NCBI RefSeq assembly: GCF_028389875.1
Contig: NC_084665.1
Coordinates: forward strand, 126,953,602-127,017,601
Length of the DNA stretch: 64,000 bases
DNA from: Rhea pennata
Lineage: Eukaryota; Chordata; Aves; Rheiformes; Rheidae
Reading direction: 5' to 3'
A model generated the notes under the pieces. The model saw nothing but the letters and a program-made list of their open reading frames with translations. It did not search any database and was not told where the DNA came from. The position numbers were made by a program, and so were the translations under genes. Shown here piece after piece: positions 35,798-49,082 of the stretch (positions are counted from its first letter, which is position 1; every line of letters starts with the position of its first letter).

Positions 35798-38700
35798 AGC
35801 TCCAAGGGGAACTATGCTATTTCTTTGTACTTCGGCACAAATCCAAGTTACTTCACTGGTGACTGGAGTCTCTCTGGGCTCTATTGTAATTAGGGCATTG
35901 ATTGCCTCTTTGAGATTTGCCAGCCTGATGTCACTAGGCATAAGCTGATCTGCAGGTAAGGTGAGGGTAGGAGGCATCTGACGTTGTTAAAATAAAAGAA
36001 TACATCATACTTCTGAGAAAAAGACGGGTATTGCCAAAGTTTTTGTAGGTAAAGCATAACAGAGGCTGTGATTTGCAATTCAGACTCCTGGCTGCCACCA
36101 AAATAGTAGTATCAATTAGTGGATAATAATTATTCAGAATTGCAGTTAGCTAATAAATTTCACTCTAGGATATGAAAAAGTTTTTGAAATGTTTACCCTT
36201 ACTTCTACCTTAGGGCTGAAAAGGCTGATAATGGGAATCCATCTCACTTAACTCTAGATGTCTATGAGGTAGAGGTCTATATCTGAGTTATTCCTTCCTG
36301 ATTCCCTGGAGAAAAGTAGGCATGCTTGGGGCTGCAGCATCTGAACTATTATTGATGTCAACCGTAACGTGTGATGAATTGTGCCTACAGAGCGTGATTA
36401 GTAGGGAGTGCAGGCTGCTAACTGAGAGGGTCTGTAGTGCAGACATTCATGTTCAGTCAGGTCATTTATTTCTAAATATTTATTCACAGGTAGCTTCTAG
36501 CTGTGTTGTATCTCAGTGCAATGTAGGGATGAAACTCAGTCATGCGTCTTCTTCTGTTGGTCCAACAGAAAGGAAGCCCAGGTAAGGAAGGTGGAAGGGA
36601 GCTTCAGCTTACGCCACCAGACACTGCAGAGCACACCAGCCTTGTAGGTCAGATAAAACCACCATCCTCTGGGGTCTCCTAGGTCAGTGTGTTGCAGCCA
36701 CTAGGTAATGCTCCCAAATGAAAAATGTTGGCTTAGATTGCTTTCCTCTGAAAGTAGGAGGAGGGAGTCAGGAAAGGACAGATTAGAAATTGTGCCCAGT
36801 ATGAGAATGGTACAGTCCAATGCACGCAGCAGTGGTCAGTCCTGTATTCTGACTGATTGCAGAAATAATGTGTAGGAATACTAGGTATTCTGCAATGATT
36901 CACATATACAATCTATCTAAGCTGAATTAAAAACCAAGCAATCGCACTTGAAACCAAGAAGGCTATCTAAAACAGCCGCTGACATCAGGGACTTGCCTTC
37001 CATAATTGATCTTTGAGGATTTATTCATGATTTAAGTGGGAATGGGGCACTGAAGGAAGGTTTTATTTCCTTCCCACTACCCCCAATTAAAGGTAGCTGC
37101 TGTGAGAGCAGAATGGAGCTTCTCTTTAACAGGAACACAAAATAGCAGAGAAGAATGGTTTTATGTAAGAAATATAAGACAGTATTTTGGCAAGGAAGCA
37201 TGGTCCGAGTGAGAACTGATTGAGCTAGATGTCAGGACATTTGGGGTCTGTGGAAAAAATCCCTGAGCTAGTCTATAACGCTTTTCTCACTGGTGAATGA
37301 GGAATAATGTTTTCCCCCACTTCTCTGGAGTTGTGATTCTTCCATTCTTTAGGTGCTCTTTAAGATCCTCTTATGGAATATAAGAAAGTTTGTCCTGGAC
37401 TGAGTTTTTCTTTTCTTAGTTTTGCCATTCAGAGAGGTTTTTCAGACTGGGAGGGGCTTTTGCAATCATTTCATCTGTTTACTGCGTATCATAGGCCAGA
37501 GAATTAAATATGAGCTTTGTGATTACAAAAATGCAAGAAAGCTTTTGCCACCCGGTATTTCAGGCAAAGAAGCCTGCCTTTTCCCTGTGCTCAAGCTTGT
37601 GGCTGGAATACATGCATACGGAGTAGAAGGAGGCACTGAGTCAGGGTTATGGGGTAGCAGAGACCACAATACATGTGCTGGTGCAAATTTCTCAGTAAAC
37701 AGATCTGTGCAAGGAACAAGAAAAACATCTTTATAACCTCATTAGGTAATTACCACTGCTGCAGATGGTCCCCAGCTGTAAGCTCCTTTCCACTCATCTT
37801 AATCCAATTCAAAGTGGTAGAATAGCCCACTTGTTTCTTTAGCTGGAGATGTGGTTTAGCACAGGAGCAGAAGGCTGCAGGGAGAGCTGCAGGAGGGGAG
37901 CGATGTAAAGTCTTAGGAAGGGTGATTGGGGCTTGTCCCCCTGAACAGGCAGCGAGGGAGCCGATGTGCTCCATCTTTTGTTCGTAGGGGCTGGCAGAAT
38001 TAAACAAGGAGGTCTTTCTGCTTGGCTTTTGGCTTTGTCTGTGCACGCTCAGGGGAGGCCGGGCCTGATACGGATTATTGACCTGAGCAAAGTGATGCTC
38101 CTGGATTACCTTCAGTGTGGTGAGTTGAGTCTTTCTCTCTCTGTGTTCCTATGTGTATGTTTGTAGACACGTGTGAATTATGTGCTGCTTATTATTAAGG
38201 CTTCTCATGCTCTGAATCAATGCAGGGGAGAGGAGCTAATAAGGAAGATGCTGGATAGATGGAAAGCAGGAAGCCACAGGAGATTTAAAGTTGATATTGA
38301 TTGCCTTCTTCAGTGGCTCTGTTGTCCTCTCTTTTGCCATCCTTTGTTTCCCACTAGGAAAGCAAGATACGTTGAGGTTGGTGTGGCAGAAGTAGGTGCC
38401 CACATTGAATGAAGTCTATGCTTATGGGGGAAGGCTGTTGATATGATCAAGCCATAGCATGGCGGTATTTTGTTCTGTTGAGCAATGCTGATATTACTGG
38501 AGAATTTTGAGGCTGTTGTTTTCCCTGGGAAGCTTTGCACTGGAATCAGTGGGCTCCAAATCTAATTCTTAGCAAGGTATTCCCCAAGTAAACAGGTGCC
38601 CTTTCTGCCAAGAGCTGGATTCTGTTTTTCCTGAAATAACTTGGTGCTGTCAATTAAAGTCTTTCCTGCTACTTGGGGATAGCAGAAGATTAAGGGTGGA

Positions 38701-39094
38701 TGAAGCCCATAAGAAGATATATAGGCTCCTGAGCACGGAGAGGGGACTCCTGTATTAAGCAGTGTTGCCCAGGCAGGGAGCCAGGCTGATTGCAGGCTTG
38801 CACTGACACTGGTCCTTTATGGGAAGGCTGTTGTGACTTTCACAACTGTCCCTGCTGGGAGCTGAACCAAAACTTCTGCTCTGATTTTCTTCTGTATGGT
38901 CTAAATAGCTCTTAAGGCTTTTTTTTTTTTTCTTTTTTTCCCTTAGTAATTCTAAATACAAGCCAAGAAGGAGGCCTTGTGGTTTTTGGCTGATTCAGGC
39001 CTCAGGTCATTAACCCTTGACTGTTTTTGAGTGAATTATAATTAGAAAATGAATTCATTTCTTAGGCTGAATGTAGATTCCTGCAATTAATATC

Positions 39095-40062
39095 AGGAGG
39101 ATCATTTAGATCATCAAATCTGACCTCTTAAATAGTACAGTGCACTGAATGTCATTCTCCAACTTCTGGTCTTGCATTTACTGTCTTTATACGTCGTGTT
39201 ACGAAATTCATGATGCCAGGGCCCCACATCTTTAGGGATTGATTAACTGCTCAGAAGTAGGTAAGGGAGGAAAAGTACTGGTATAAATTTACAACAAGAC
39301 ATAGATCAGCAGCTCACTGAACCATTGAAGTAAGGGCTGCAGCAATGCTCAGTTAGCTTTTGCTCAAAACCCACCTGATTTCATCTTTCTGCTTTAGAGG
39401 AATATTGCTTCGTGGCAACTCTTCCTGTAGGGTTGTGGCAAACACCTGTATTTGCTTTCAAAAACTTGAGAACATTGCAGTGTATTTGGTGTATCTCTAA
39501 TCACTATGAATTATTGGTTGTGATGGTGATTGATTATTAATTAACAGTTGTCACCTCCTCCGAAAATAGCTCTTTAGAGCAGCTGAAGGCACAAGATAGC
39601 CTTTCTATCTCTTGCTGCATTTTCCTACTTCATTAGATCTTCCTTCTTTCTTGTGGCTTTCGGAGCTTTAATCAGACTTCTTTCATCTCTTGTTTTATGT
39701 CCTTCTAAACATGGTTACGATTATTCAGGGGAAACCCGAATCATTTCGCCAGATAGGTGAGTTTTCTTACTACAAACTTACAAACTTTGTTATTATTAAT
39801 TTGTGCCCATGACATGTAAACGAGGAACGAATGTATGCTCAAGTATACCCTCATTCCTCTCTTCTCTTGAAAGTGCAAAAATTCTCTCCTGAAGCCTATT
39901 CTGCCTTTAAAAATGTCTGTTTTCCTCCAGTCTAATTTTAAGCAACCTGTGAGAAGGGGCTTCCAATACTTCACTTGTGGATTATTCCAATCTAAATGAC
40001 CTTGATTCCCCTTTTCCCAGTTTTATCTCATTACATCTATTTATATTCTTTTGCACTATGTT
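39095..40062 (-). mobile_element. Ancient CR1/L3-like remnants (interrupted)
   Basis: Patches such as ATCATTTAGATCATCAAATCTGACC near 39100 and CTTCCAATACTTCACTTGTGGATTATTCC near 39960 resemble the reverse complement of old CR1/L3 3' ends. The matches are short and separated by unrelated sequence, so extent and subfamily are uncertain. The young CR1 at 40.07 kb would then have inserted next to, or into, this older copy. Confidence 0.35.
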
Positions 40063-40065
40063 CAT

Positions 40066-41800
40066 AGACTCATAGAATCAGTAAGGTTGGAAGGGACCTC
40101 TGGAGATCATCTAGTCCAGCCTCTGCGCTCAGCAGGGTCACCTAGAGCATGGTAGACAGGGTTACATCCAGGCAGGCCCTGAATATCTCCAGGGAAGGAG
40201 ACTCCACAACCTCTCGGGGCAACCTGTGCCAGGGCTCTCACAGTGAAGAAATTCCCCCTCATACTCAGGCAGAACTTCCTGTGCTTCAATTTCTGCCCAT
40301 TGCCTCTTGTCCTGTCACATGGGACAACTGAAAAGAGTTTGGCCCCATCCCCTTGACACCCTCCCTTCAGGTACTTGTTCACATTGATCAGATCCCCCCT
40401 CAGTCTGCTCTTCCCCAGGCTGAACAGGCCCAGCTCTCGCAGCCGTTCCTCACAGGGCAGGTGCTCCAGCCCTCGGATCATCCTCGTAGCCCTACGCTGG
40501 ACTCTCTCCAGTAGCTCCATGTCTCTCTTGGACTGGGGAGCCCAGAACTGGACACAGTACTCGAGATGAGGCCTCCCCAGGGCTGAGCAGAGGGGCAGGA
40601 TCACCTCCCTCCACCTGCTGGCAACACTCTTCCCAATGCACCCTAGGAGACCATTGGCCTTCTTGGCCACACGGGCACATTGCTGGCTCATGGTCAGCTT
40701 GTCATCCACCAGCACTCCCAGGTCCTTTTCCGCAGAGCTGCTCTCCAGCAGGTTAGCCCCCAGCTTGTACTGGTGCCTGGGGTTATTTCTCCCTAGGTGC
40801 AGGACTCTGCACTTGCCCTTGTTGAACCTCAGGAGGTTCCTCTCTGCCCAGCTCTCCAGCCTCTCCAGGTCTCTCTGAATGGCAGCACAGCCCTCAGGTG
40901 TGTCACCCACTCCTCCCAGCTTGGAATCATCAGCAAACTTGCTGAGGAGGCACTCCGTCCCCTCATCCAGGTCACTGATGAAAAAGTTGAACAGGATGGG
41001 ACCCAGTACTGAACCCTGGGGGACACCACTAGCCACAGGCCTCCAGCTAGACTCCACACCACTGATGACGACCCTCTGAGCTCTGCCTTTCAACCAGTTC
41101 TCAATCCACCTCACTGTCCACTCGTCTAACCCACACTTCCTGAGCTTCTCTAGGAGGATGTTCTGGGAGACAGTGTCAAAAGCCTTGCTGAGGTCAAGGT
41201 ACACAACGTCCACAGCTCTGCCTTCATGTACCCAACCAGTCACTCCATCAGAGAAGGCTATCAGGTTGGTTTAGCAGGATTTCCCCTTGATGAATCCATG
41301 CTGGGTACTCCTGATCACCTTCTTTTCCTCCATATGTCTGGAGATCACATCCAGAATGAGCTGTTCCATCCCCTTTCCAGGGATGGAGGTGAAGCTGACG
41401 GGCCTATAGTTGCCTGGGTCCTCCTCCTTGCCCTTCTTGAAGACTGGAGTGACATTGGCTTTCTTCCAGTCCTCAGGCACCTCTCCAGTTCTCCAGGACC
41501 TTTCAAAGATGATGGAGAGCGGGCTGGCAACAACATCTGCCAGCTCCCTCAGTACCCATGGGTGCATCCCATCCAGGCCCATGGATTTGTGGATGTCTAG
41601 CCTGTCTGGAAGGTCTCTAATCCTTTCCTCCTCAACCAAAGGAAAATCATCCCTTCTCCAGACTTTCTCCTTTGTCTCCAGGCTCTGGGATTCCTGAGGG
41701 CTGCCCTTAGCAGTGACGACTGAAGCAAAGGCAGCATTCAGTAATTCTGCTTTCTCTGTATCCCTTTTTTCCAGGGCCCCCACCCCAATGTTGAGCTATT
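40066..41800 (-). mobile_element. CR1 LINE with most of the reverse transcriptase
   Basis: This is the best CR1 copy in the window, about 1.73 kb and 5'-truncated. Read on the minus strand, 41783-41271 gives 170 codons of upstream ORF2 (including FIKGKSC), then one in-frame TAA. From 41243 to 40107 a further 378 codons are open, with [20 protein letters not shown], the catalytic FADD box (about residue 103 of that block) and the CR1 C-terminus. The 3' end lies at 40066-40090 with two degenerate ATTCTATG-type units. It is dead for autonomous movement because of the stop and the truncation, but is recent by its otherwise open frame. Confidence 0.95.
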
Positions 41801-44800
41801 CCTCTGTGTGCCTGAGAAGAATTAGCACCTTATTGTTTAGACCATGTAGAGAATGAGAAGCACAGGACAAAAGCATGACCCAGCTGCAGCCAGTGCCAAA
41901 ACCCACATTGGTTCAGAAGGAGCCTTGAGTTCAACCATTTGTGTTAATGCCTACACTCCACCTTCCCCTCAGCTTTGTAGCACTGCCTAGCTTACCTCCT
42001 GGCTTGCAGTTTGAACTCATTTACAAGGGGTGAGTGCTCTTAATAAAGGAGATCCTAGTTCTTCCTTGGCTCTACATTCCCTCCTGCCAGCTCTTTTATT
42101 TTCCTTCAGGCATTGGTTGGCCAAAGAATGTGTATTTAGTGCTTTCAATCTTTTCTTGTCTAACCAACAGCCTAATTATCTTGCTGTTTTTCTCAAAAAC
42201 TTCTCAAAATTGTCAGTGTCCTGCAGGCTTGTAGCTGCCCAACATTAGGCTTGATATTCCTCATCCTGCAGGGCATGGAAGTTGTTTGCTGTGTTGCTTT
42301 CAAAGGTGTTACTGCTGACGTTGGTGGCCTGGATTGCGTGAGCGGTGTCGTGCACATGCTTCGAGGCTTAGCAGGAGGGAAGGGCTATTCAGATAGCACT
42401 GCCACTTCCTCCATGCTTGTTTCAGAGCAGCTCGCTTGAAAACAACGCAATTCTGCCAGAAACCAACCCTATTTTTCTACTCACTTTGGTGAGACAGAGT
42501 AAATCGCTGTAGCAGGATCAAGGAGATGAAGATCCCTAGTGCTGCCAGTGCTATCCAATATATTGGACAAGGCACTTGATTTGTCAGTACCTCAACACAC
42601 ACACACACACATGTATATACACACATATATACATATATATATAAAGCCTTTATCTGCATTACGTATCTGGGCATGTGACTGTCACTCATGTTTGTGTCAC
42701 TCACGTTTGTGTCCACACAGGTCTTGAGAGTGGGAGAGACTTCGAGCTCTCCAGGCTCCCTGCCCTGCTTGCTTTCTACCTACCTCTGGGCTGTGTGCCA
42801 GGCTCCAGCTGGGACTTACTATTCACAATGTGGTTGAATGGAGCCAGAGTTGGGTATCTACTGACAGCCTGGTCATGACATGCCCAGAAGCAGCTTGACA
42901 TTGCCCAGCCTCCCTCAGCAAAGAGATCCTGGCTTATGCTGCACCATCCAGACAGCTGAGGTGACCTCTTTGTGCACGCATGCCTGATCATGGTACACTG
43001 GTGGGCAGGTCTGTTCCTGACAGCACCCTGACTGGCAGCGTGGATGTCCCAACATGTGCATTTACCGTCAGACGTCTCAGCAGCAGCCTTGGAGCACTGC
43101 TGGAATCCAAAAAAAGCAATAAATCTGTAGAAATGGTATCTTCCTATTCGACAAACACAATGTGTGTCCCAGAGCTATATTGTGTCAGTTCTATTCTTTA
43201 AACAAATTTGTGTTTTTAGACATAGTTAGCCTGATGCAGTCAATGAAACTGAGAGCAAAGTCTGGATTCTCTGCAGCCTTATGGAGAAATACATACATTT
43301 CTCAATTCCAGTTGCTGAGATGGCACTGGGTAACACTGGGAGAGGTAGAAGAACAGAGTATGTCTTCCAGAACCCAGAAAAAGCAATCAGGTTCTGGAAG
43401 GTAATAAAAATAACCTACAGACTTATAAATTTAGAATATTTGATCTAAAGTTATAAGGAAGAAACACTCACATTTACAGTAACTTTCAGTACTAAAATTG
43501 TATTTTAAAATAATGAGATACTTCCTAAAATATAAAAGGTAACTGTCAGCCGCCAGAGTTCGTTCAAGAAATTATAACAATTTGGCAGAATTTCCCTTTG
43601 TCCTATTTGAGGGAACATTCGCTGCAGCATCAAAGTTTGTTATTTGAAATTATCCCATACAAACTGCTCACAGATTTCCTCTGCTCAGTGGATTGTTTTC
43701 TTGATATTTTCAGTCAAAATTCCTCTGAGTTAGTGGGCCAGGCTTAGTCATCAAGTCACCTATTGTTGTCTTTGTTCGACTGCACAAGCCACTAGGATCT
43801 GGATGTGAGGTCTTGCAGGGAGTAGGTTCTGACTTGTACTCCCGGAGCACCTTTGCGAGCACACATTTGGCAAATGCCCTTGCAATTAAAGTTCAGCTGT
43901 ATGACTATTCAGGCAAAGTGAACACCAAAGTCAGATAAACATGGCACGAGGCCAATCCATGAAGAATTTAGCACAAATAATCCGGGGTATGTTTTGCAGT
44001 TGTCTTCCACATCTATTCCCTTTCTGTTCAGGGTTCATTTGCCCATTTCAACACCCTATCATATTAAGCTTCCTGAAAGATACACAAAGCCTCTTAATAA
44101 ATAATCTTGCTATTTCTTATCACATCTGCCTTTGAGTGAGAGACAGGACAAATGGGACTGTTCACATCTGAATCCAGGTCAAGATCAGATGTAGACTGGG
44201 AAATGGTGGTGACGAGGAGTTGTGATGACTGCGCTATTATACAAGCTTTGCATTGACTCCTACGTATTTTAGAAGATCTATGTTATGAGGGTGAGGTCAG
44301 AGATATGAGGTGCACAGCAGCAAGGAGGACTGTATCTCCCCCTTCACTTTCACAAGTTCCTATCACCACAGTATCTGGAAGCTTCCTCCTCTGCAACTGA
44401 GCTGTGATTTGAATCATCCAAGCGTGGCAATCTTCAAGAGAGAAAGGAGCAAGCTAGTGGAAGGTCAAGATGATCAGAACAGCAAAAGCTTGTAAGGATG
44501 AATGTAAAAACATGGGGAACCACAGATAAAAAAGCAGATTCCACAAGAGAAGAATTTTGTAGGCAGGATTTTGAATGGACCTGGGATAATATTGTGGAAG
44601 TTGGCACATCCAGAGAAAAGTTTATAAAGGTTGAAATAGTCTAACTCAGGAAAAAAAAAAGACTGATATTTTAGCAGGAAGGGATGGTAGGAGTTGGGAT
44701 GAAATTTTGGAGAGATTGCAGCCAAGAATCTGCAGGATCTGGCAATGATCCAGATGTGAGTGTTTGGTGTGAAGGAGAGGTAGGTGTTGCACATGACACA

Positions 44801-47800
44801 GAGATTGTGAGCTTGAGTGTCATACTGCTTATTTGCAGTGAGGAGAGCTGAGGGTGGGAACAGTTTATGGTGAAGATAAGGAGGTGTTCTTCAACCGCAG
44901 AAAAGTGTTGACATGCCAACAGCCAGGAAAGAGCTCAGAGGAAGAGGAAGAATAAAGAAGGCCCAAAAAGGAGAGCATTACTCTTGCTCCCAGTTACCAT
45001 GACGGTGGAGAAGGATGTCATGAGAGAGGGTGACAGCACAGGGGAGCACAATGTCAGCAGAGGAGACAATAAGGATGAAGCAGCAGCACTGGAGCATCTA
45101 GAGAAGGTGCAGAAGGAAGACAACAAAGATAGCTAGCCTCTCACATAGTAGACTAAGGCTACAAACTAGGTGTCCATTAGTATGGAGAAGAACTGGGTCT
45201 CAGCTGCAGCTCAAGTAGCAGAGGGATCTTAATAAGAACAGGAGATGGTTTTTTATAAGTGTTTTTTTTTTCTTTTTAACCAGGTTCAAACTTGGAGTCT
45301 GTTAAATATTTCATCCCTTCTGATTATTTTTTTGATGAGCTTAAAAAAAATCCTAAACCATTCTGCTTATGAAATTTTGAAAGCTTTAATGTTAAATTGC
45401 TTTTCTTCCACTAAAACATTCTCTCAGTTGGTTTAAAAGAGGAAAAGAAATAGATGAAGGAAAAATTTTCATTTAACTTAATGAATAGGAGAGAAATAAT
45501 AGTTTTAAGATACACTTCATCTGAGACATCCTGTTCAGGATTAGCTGAGAAAAGTTGGTATCTTTCTGATGACTCCAAAGGGAGCGTGGAGTGACTATCT
45601 CGGGTCTGGACATCAGACATCCACATCCAGTCCAAAGTATCCTGCCCAGATAGTTTGTCCCACAGCACACAGGCCTTGGCTGATCCTAGTCTCCACCCGT
45701 GATATTGTCACACGTGATCTCTCTAGATCTCTCTGGGTCATGAAGCTACCTAGGCAAGTATCCCACCACAACACTGTGTTCCTCCTCCAGAATAGCCCCA
45801 ACATATCTAAGGAGTGTATGTATAGAAAATACCTGCCAGTGAAGCTGCAGCTGATGCTGGAGGGAAAGTATTGTCCATTCTGCTCCTGCACAGTGCCCAG
45901 CAGGACCACATGTTCAGCAAGTGCTAATCTCAAGAGATCATGTGAGCTCAATGGAGTCCTACTGACTTATCCTACCTGAGAATCTGGCACTGAGGTTCAA
46001 TACACGGGAAAATAAAGAACAGCTTATTGTGTCAAAAGTGTAGGCAAGTATAAGTTGCAGAAATCAACAAATTTACACTTTGGCCAAGGTACCAATATTA
46101 GCAGTGCTACCCTTGATTAAAGGCCAAAGGTCCACTGGTGTGAATTAAAATTACGAATAAGGAAAATTGAAAGGCTGTAACTCTTCAGGGTAAAGCAGAA
46201 GTAGCAGGAAAAAGCAGGTTCATTAATAAATTAAAAAGGAGGACAACAACTCAAAATTGGCTGAGTTATTGAACTCCTCTTAAAAAAAAAAAATCTCTTC
46301 TAAAGAAGAAAAACTATAGGAAAGCAGTTTGGACAGGATTTTAAGTGAGGTAGGAAATCACTGTACAAAAGAACCTATTGATAAAGAATAAGTAGAGGAA
46401 TATTTGAAAAAAATGAAAAGCACGCAGATCAGCTGGGCTAATCACGTTGGTCTGTTGGACTTTAAAAAATAAACTTAGACACAAATTGCATGGTTCCCCA
46501 AAGACAACTGATATGAACTGGGACAAATAATGAAGAAAAGACTTGGATAATAGCTCAAAACAAAAGTAAACAAAAAGGGAGTCATTTCAGGTGACAGATT
46601 GTGTCTTCTAATATCATTAGACAAACTTTGAGGGAGAAGGTAAGTACACAGCTGTAGGACAGAAGAATTATAGACAGAAGGCGAATGGATTAATAAATAA
46701 ATACACTATGACAGAAAAAAATCAGTTGCCTCTCAACTGCTAGCACCCTGGTAAACCCATACTTGGTCCTTGTGCTGCAGGTGTGGTTCTGGGTTCTGGC
46801 TGGTTTCATGCAGTCAGTTGTGGTAGTTTTAGACTTCTAGCCCAGAATTTGGAGAGCTGCTCAAATCCTGCTGAGCTGCTACATCTGTCTGTGATAAAAC
46901 ATCTATTTACTAGCCTCCTGGAACAAATATGCGGATCAGCTTGGACACGCAGCCTCAAGCCTACCTCAAATGGAAAAGCAAAGTTACTCTCCTCAGAATT
47001 CCCAGAAATGTAAGTGCAGTGGAGATCATCTAAAAACCTGGATTTTTAAAACAGCAATATTCCAGTGCTACAGCACTAGAAACAGCCCTTAAAAAAAAAA
47101 AATGTGTCTTATACTGATATTTATGAACTGTTGGTGGATCTGAGCATTCCCGAACTATCTGCAGCCTGAAACACCCAGATATGAATGCCGCTATCCAAGC
47201 CCATCACAGAGATGCACGTAATCAGGGTTGTATCACAGAGCCGTTGCTTTGGCAGGGCACAGCAAGCTGTTAAACAGTATATGGCAACACAGCAGAACTG
47301 TCTTTTCTGCTGTTTGTTTTTTAAACCCCTGGTTCTGTTTCAGCAAAAGATCTGTTAATCACATGATGAGGGTCACTCTTGGCAAGACTGTGTATTTCAC
47401 ATTGAGGGCACTCAAGTTCTTCATTTATGTCAATGAAGACTGATGGATCAACTGTAGAGATGTTTTCTACAGAATAAATGCCTTTATAAAGTAAGAATTA
47501 ATTATTGTTTAATTTTAGCAGTTTGAGGATTTTCTTTCTTCATACTTCTGATTTGTTTCTGGAAAATTAATTAGATAATGCATCTAGAGTTGAAAGGAGA
47601 TTTACAGTAGGTGAATCTAATCACTGGAACTATGCTGATTTATATCCCTCAAAAAGCTGAGCTTCTTGATTACCTAGGTTAAGTGCAATGTAATCCTTTA
47701 CACTGAAGACTGTAGCTGGAAATAAAATTTGGAGTTTGGTGCTTTGAAGATTGAATTGTTTCAAGTGAATATGGAACAAAGTAAAGAAAAAGCAATCGTT

Positions 47801-48090
47801 GAATTTGTTTGTTTAAGAAAAAAATGCATCTACTAGGATCTGCCTTACCTTTATAAATGAATATTTAAATTTCTTGGAAGTAAATCGTGTAATCATGAAA
47901 AGGAAGAACTGATAAACAAAATTAATTAGAAGTGGAAAATATTCCACTAGCTCACAGAATTCATCTGAGGATGGCATGTTTCAGAGTGCTATAAAGGATG
48001 TATCAGATTAAATTGGCACTTGATTGGATCTTAAATACCACACTAGCCCGAGCAAAGTAGAGTGCAGAAAGCTTTGGACAGGTTGCCTTG
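41801..48090. other. C8orf74 to RP1L1 intergenic region, middle part
   Basis: No gene is supported. A (CA)n/(TA)n microsatellite is listed separately. Faint LINE-like wording occurs near 46.7-46.9 kb (GGTAAACCCATACTTGG...GTGTGGTTCTGG, similar to a decayed CR1 EYCVQVW region), but it is too diverged to delimit. Confidence 0.5.
42593..42645. repeat. (CA)n-(TA)n compound microsatellite
   Basis: About nine CA units pass into mixed ATATAC/ATAT units. It is a typical compound dinucleotide repeat. Confidence 0.9.
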
Positions 48091-48091
48091 A

Positions 48092-49000
48092 CATCACTGA
48101 ATCACAGAATTATCTAGGCTGGAATGGACTCTGGATGTGTCTGGTCCAACCACATGCTCACAACTGGGCCCACCAGATTAGGTTTCCCAGGGCTTTATCC
48201 AGTTGCGTTATTAATATCTCCAGAGATGGATATTCCACCACCTCTCTAGTCCCAGTCTTTAAGCACCCTCATGAAGATGTATGTTCTGATATCTAAATGG
48301 CATTTTACATTCTGTCACTTGATTTGCTCCATCTTACTGTTTTACTGGGCACCTCTGAGAAGAGTCTGGTCTGCTCTTCTCCACAGCCATGCACTAGATT
48401 GTTATAAACAGTGATACGTATCCCTCCAAGTCATCTCTTCTCCAGACTGAATAAATCCAGCTCTCACCCTTCTGCTGTACATAATGTGCTCCTATCATGC
48501 CCTATCATCTTGATGGCCGTAGCTAGACTCCAGTACACCAACATCTTTCTTGCATTAGCAAGCCCAAACCTGGATGTAGTGTCCAGATGTGATCTCAGAG
48601 GTGCTGGTTAGAAGGCAATAACGACTTCTCTTGGCCTGCTTACTACACTTACTTACTATTGCAGTGCAGTTCTTTGCCACGAAGGCACAACACTGACTCC
48701 TGTTCAACTTCTTGCTCACCAGGACCCCCACATCCATTTCTGAAAAGCTGTTCTCTGTTAGTCAGCCCGAGCCTGCGTTGCAGCATGGGGTTTTTCTGTT
48801 CCTGATGCATGCTTTGCATTTGTCTTTCCTGAGGGTCCTGTCGGTCCATTTCTCCAGCCTGCTGAGTTCCCTCCAAACCCCAGTCCTGCCCTCCAGCCTG
48901 TTGGCTCCTCCCGGCAGTTTGGTATCACCAGCGAACTTGCTGAGGGTGCACTCTGTCCACCATCCAGGTCACTAATGAGGATTTCTGACAAGCTACCTCA
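48092..49000 (-). mobile_element. CR1 LINE, diverged copy
   Basis: From TGAATCACAGAATTATCTAGGCTGG (reverse-complement CR1 3' end) through the antisense of the CR1 C-terminal region to GGTATCACCAGCGAACTTGCTGAGGGTGCACTC, the antisense of the KFADDT/LGGV area. The frames are broken many times, so it is older than the 40-kb copy. It ends shortly before an A30 run. Confidence 0.85.
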
Positions 49001-49050
49001 AGGCCTGGCTTGTCCTTGCTGGTCCATCTGCAGGGGTATTTTTGTTCTGG

Positions 49051-49080
<30 letters not shown>
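49051..49080. repeat. A30 homopolymer
   Basis: Thirty consecutive A, about 50 bases beyond the 48-kb CR1. CR1 elements do not end in poly(A), so this is not their tail. No processed pseudogene is recognisable to its left on the plus strand. Confidence 0.9.

Positions 49081-49082
<2 letters not shown>

Larger units (their letters stand above)
29930..40065. other. C8orf74 to RP1L1 intergenic region, left part
   Basis: C8orf74 and RP1L1 are divergent, so both promoters and the 5' untranslated RP1L1 exon should lie somewhere between 30 kb and 54.9 kb. I could not place them. There is no CpG island at the C8orf74 start. No coding exon with conserved motifs is visible. Simple repeats and a diverged CR1 are listed separately. 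Confidence 0.5.

Noticed and set aside
42477-42716. 79-codon minus-strand frame over the CA/TA microsatellite
   Set aside because: It is translation of a dinucleotide repeat with flanks, giving alternating Val/Cys/Tyr text.
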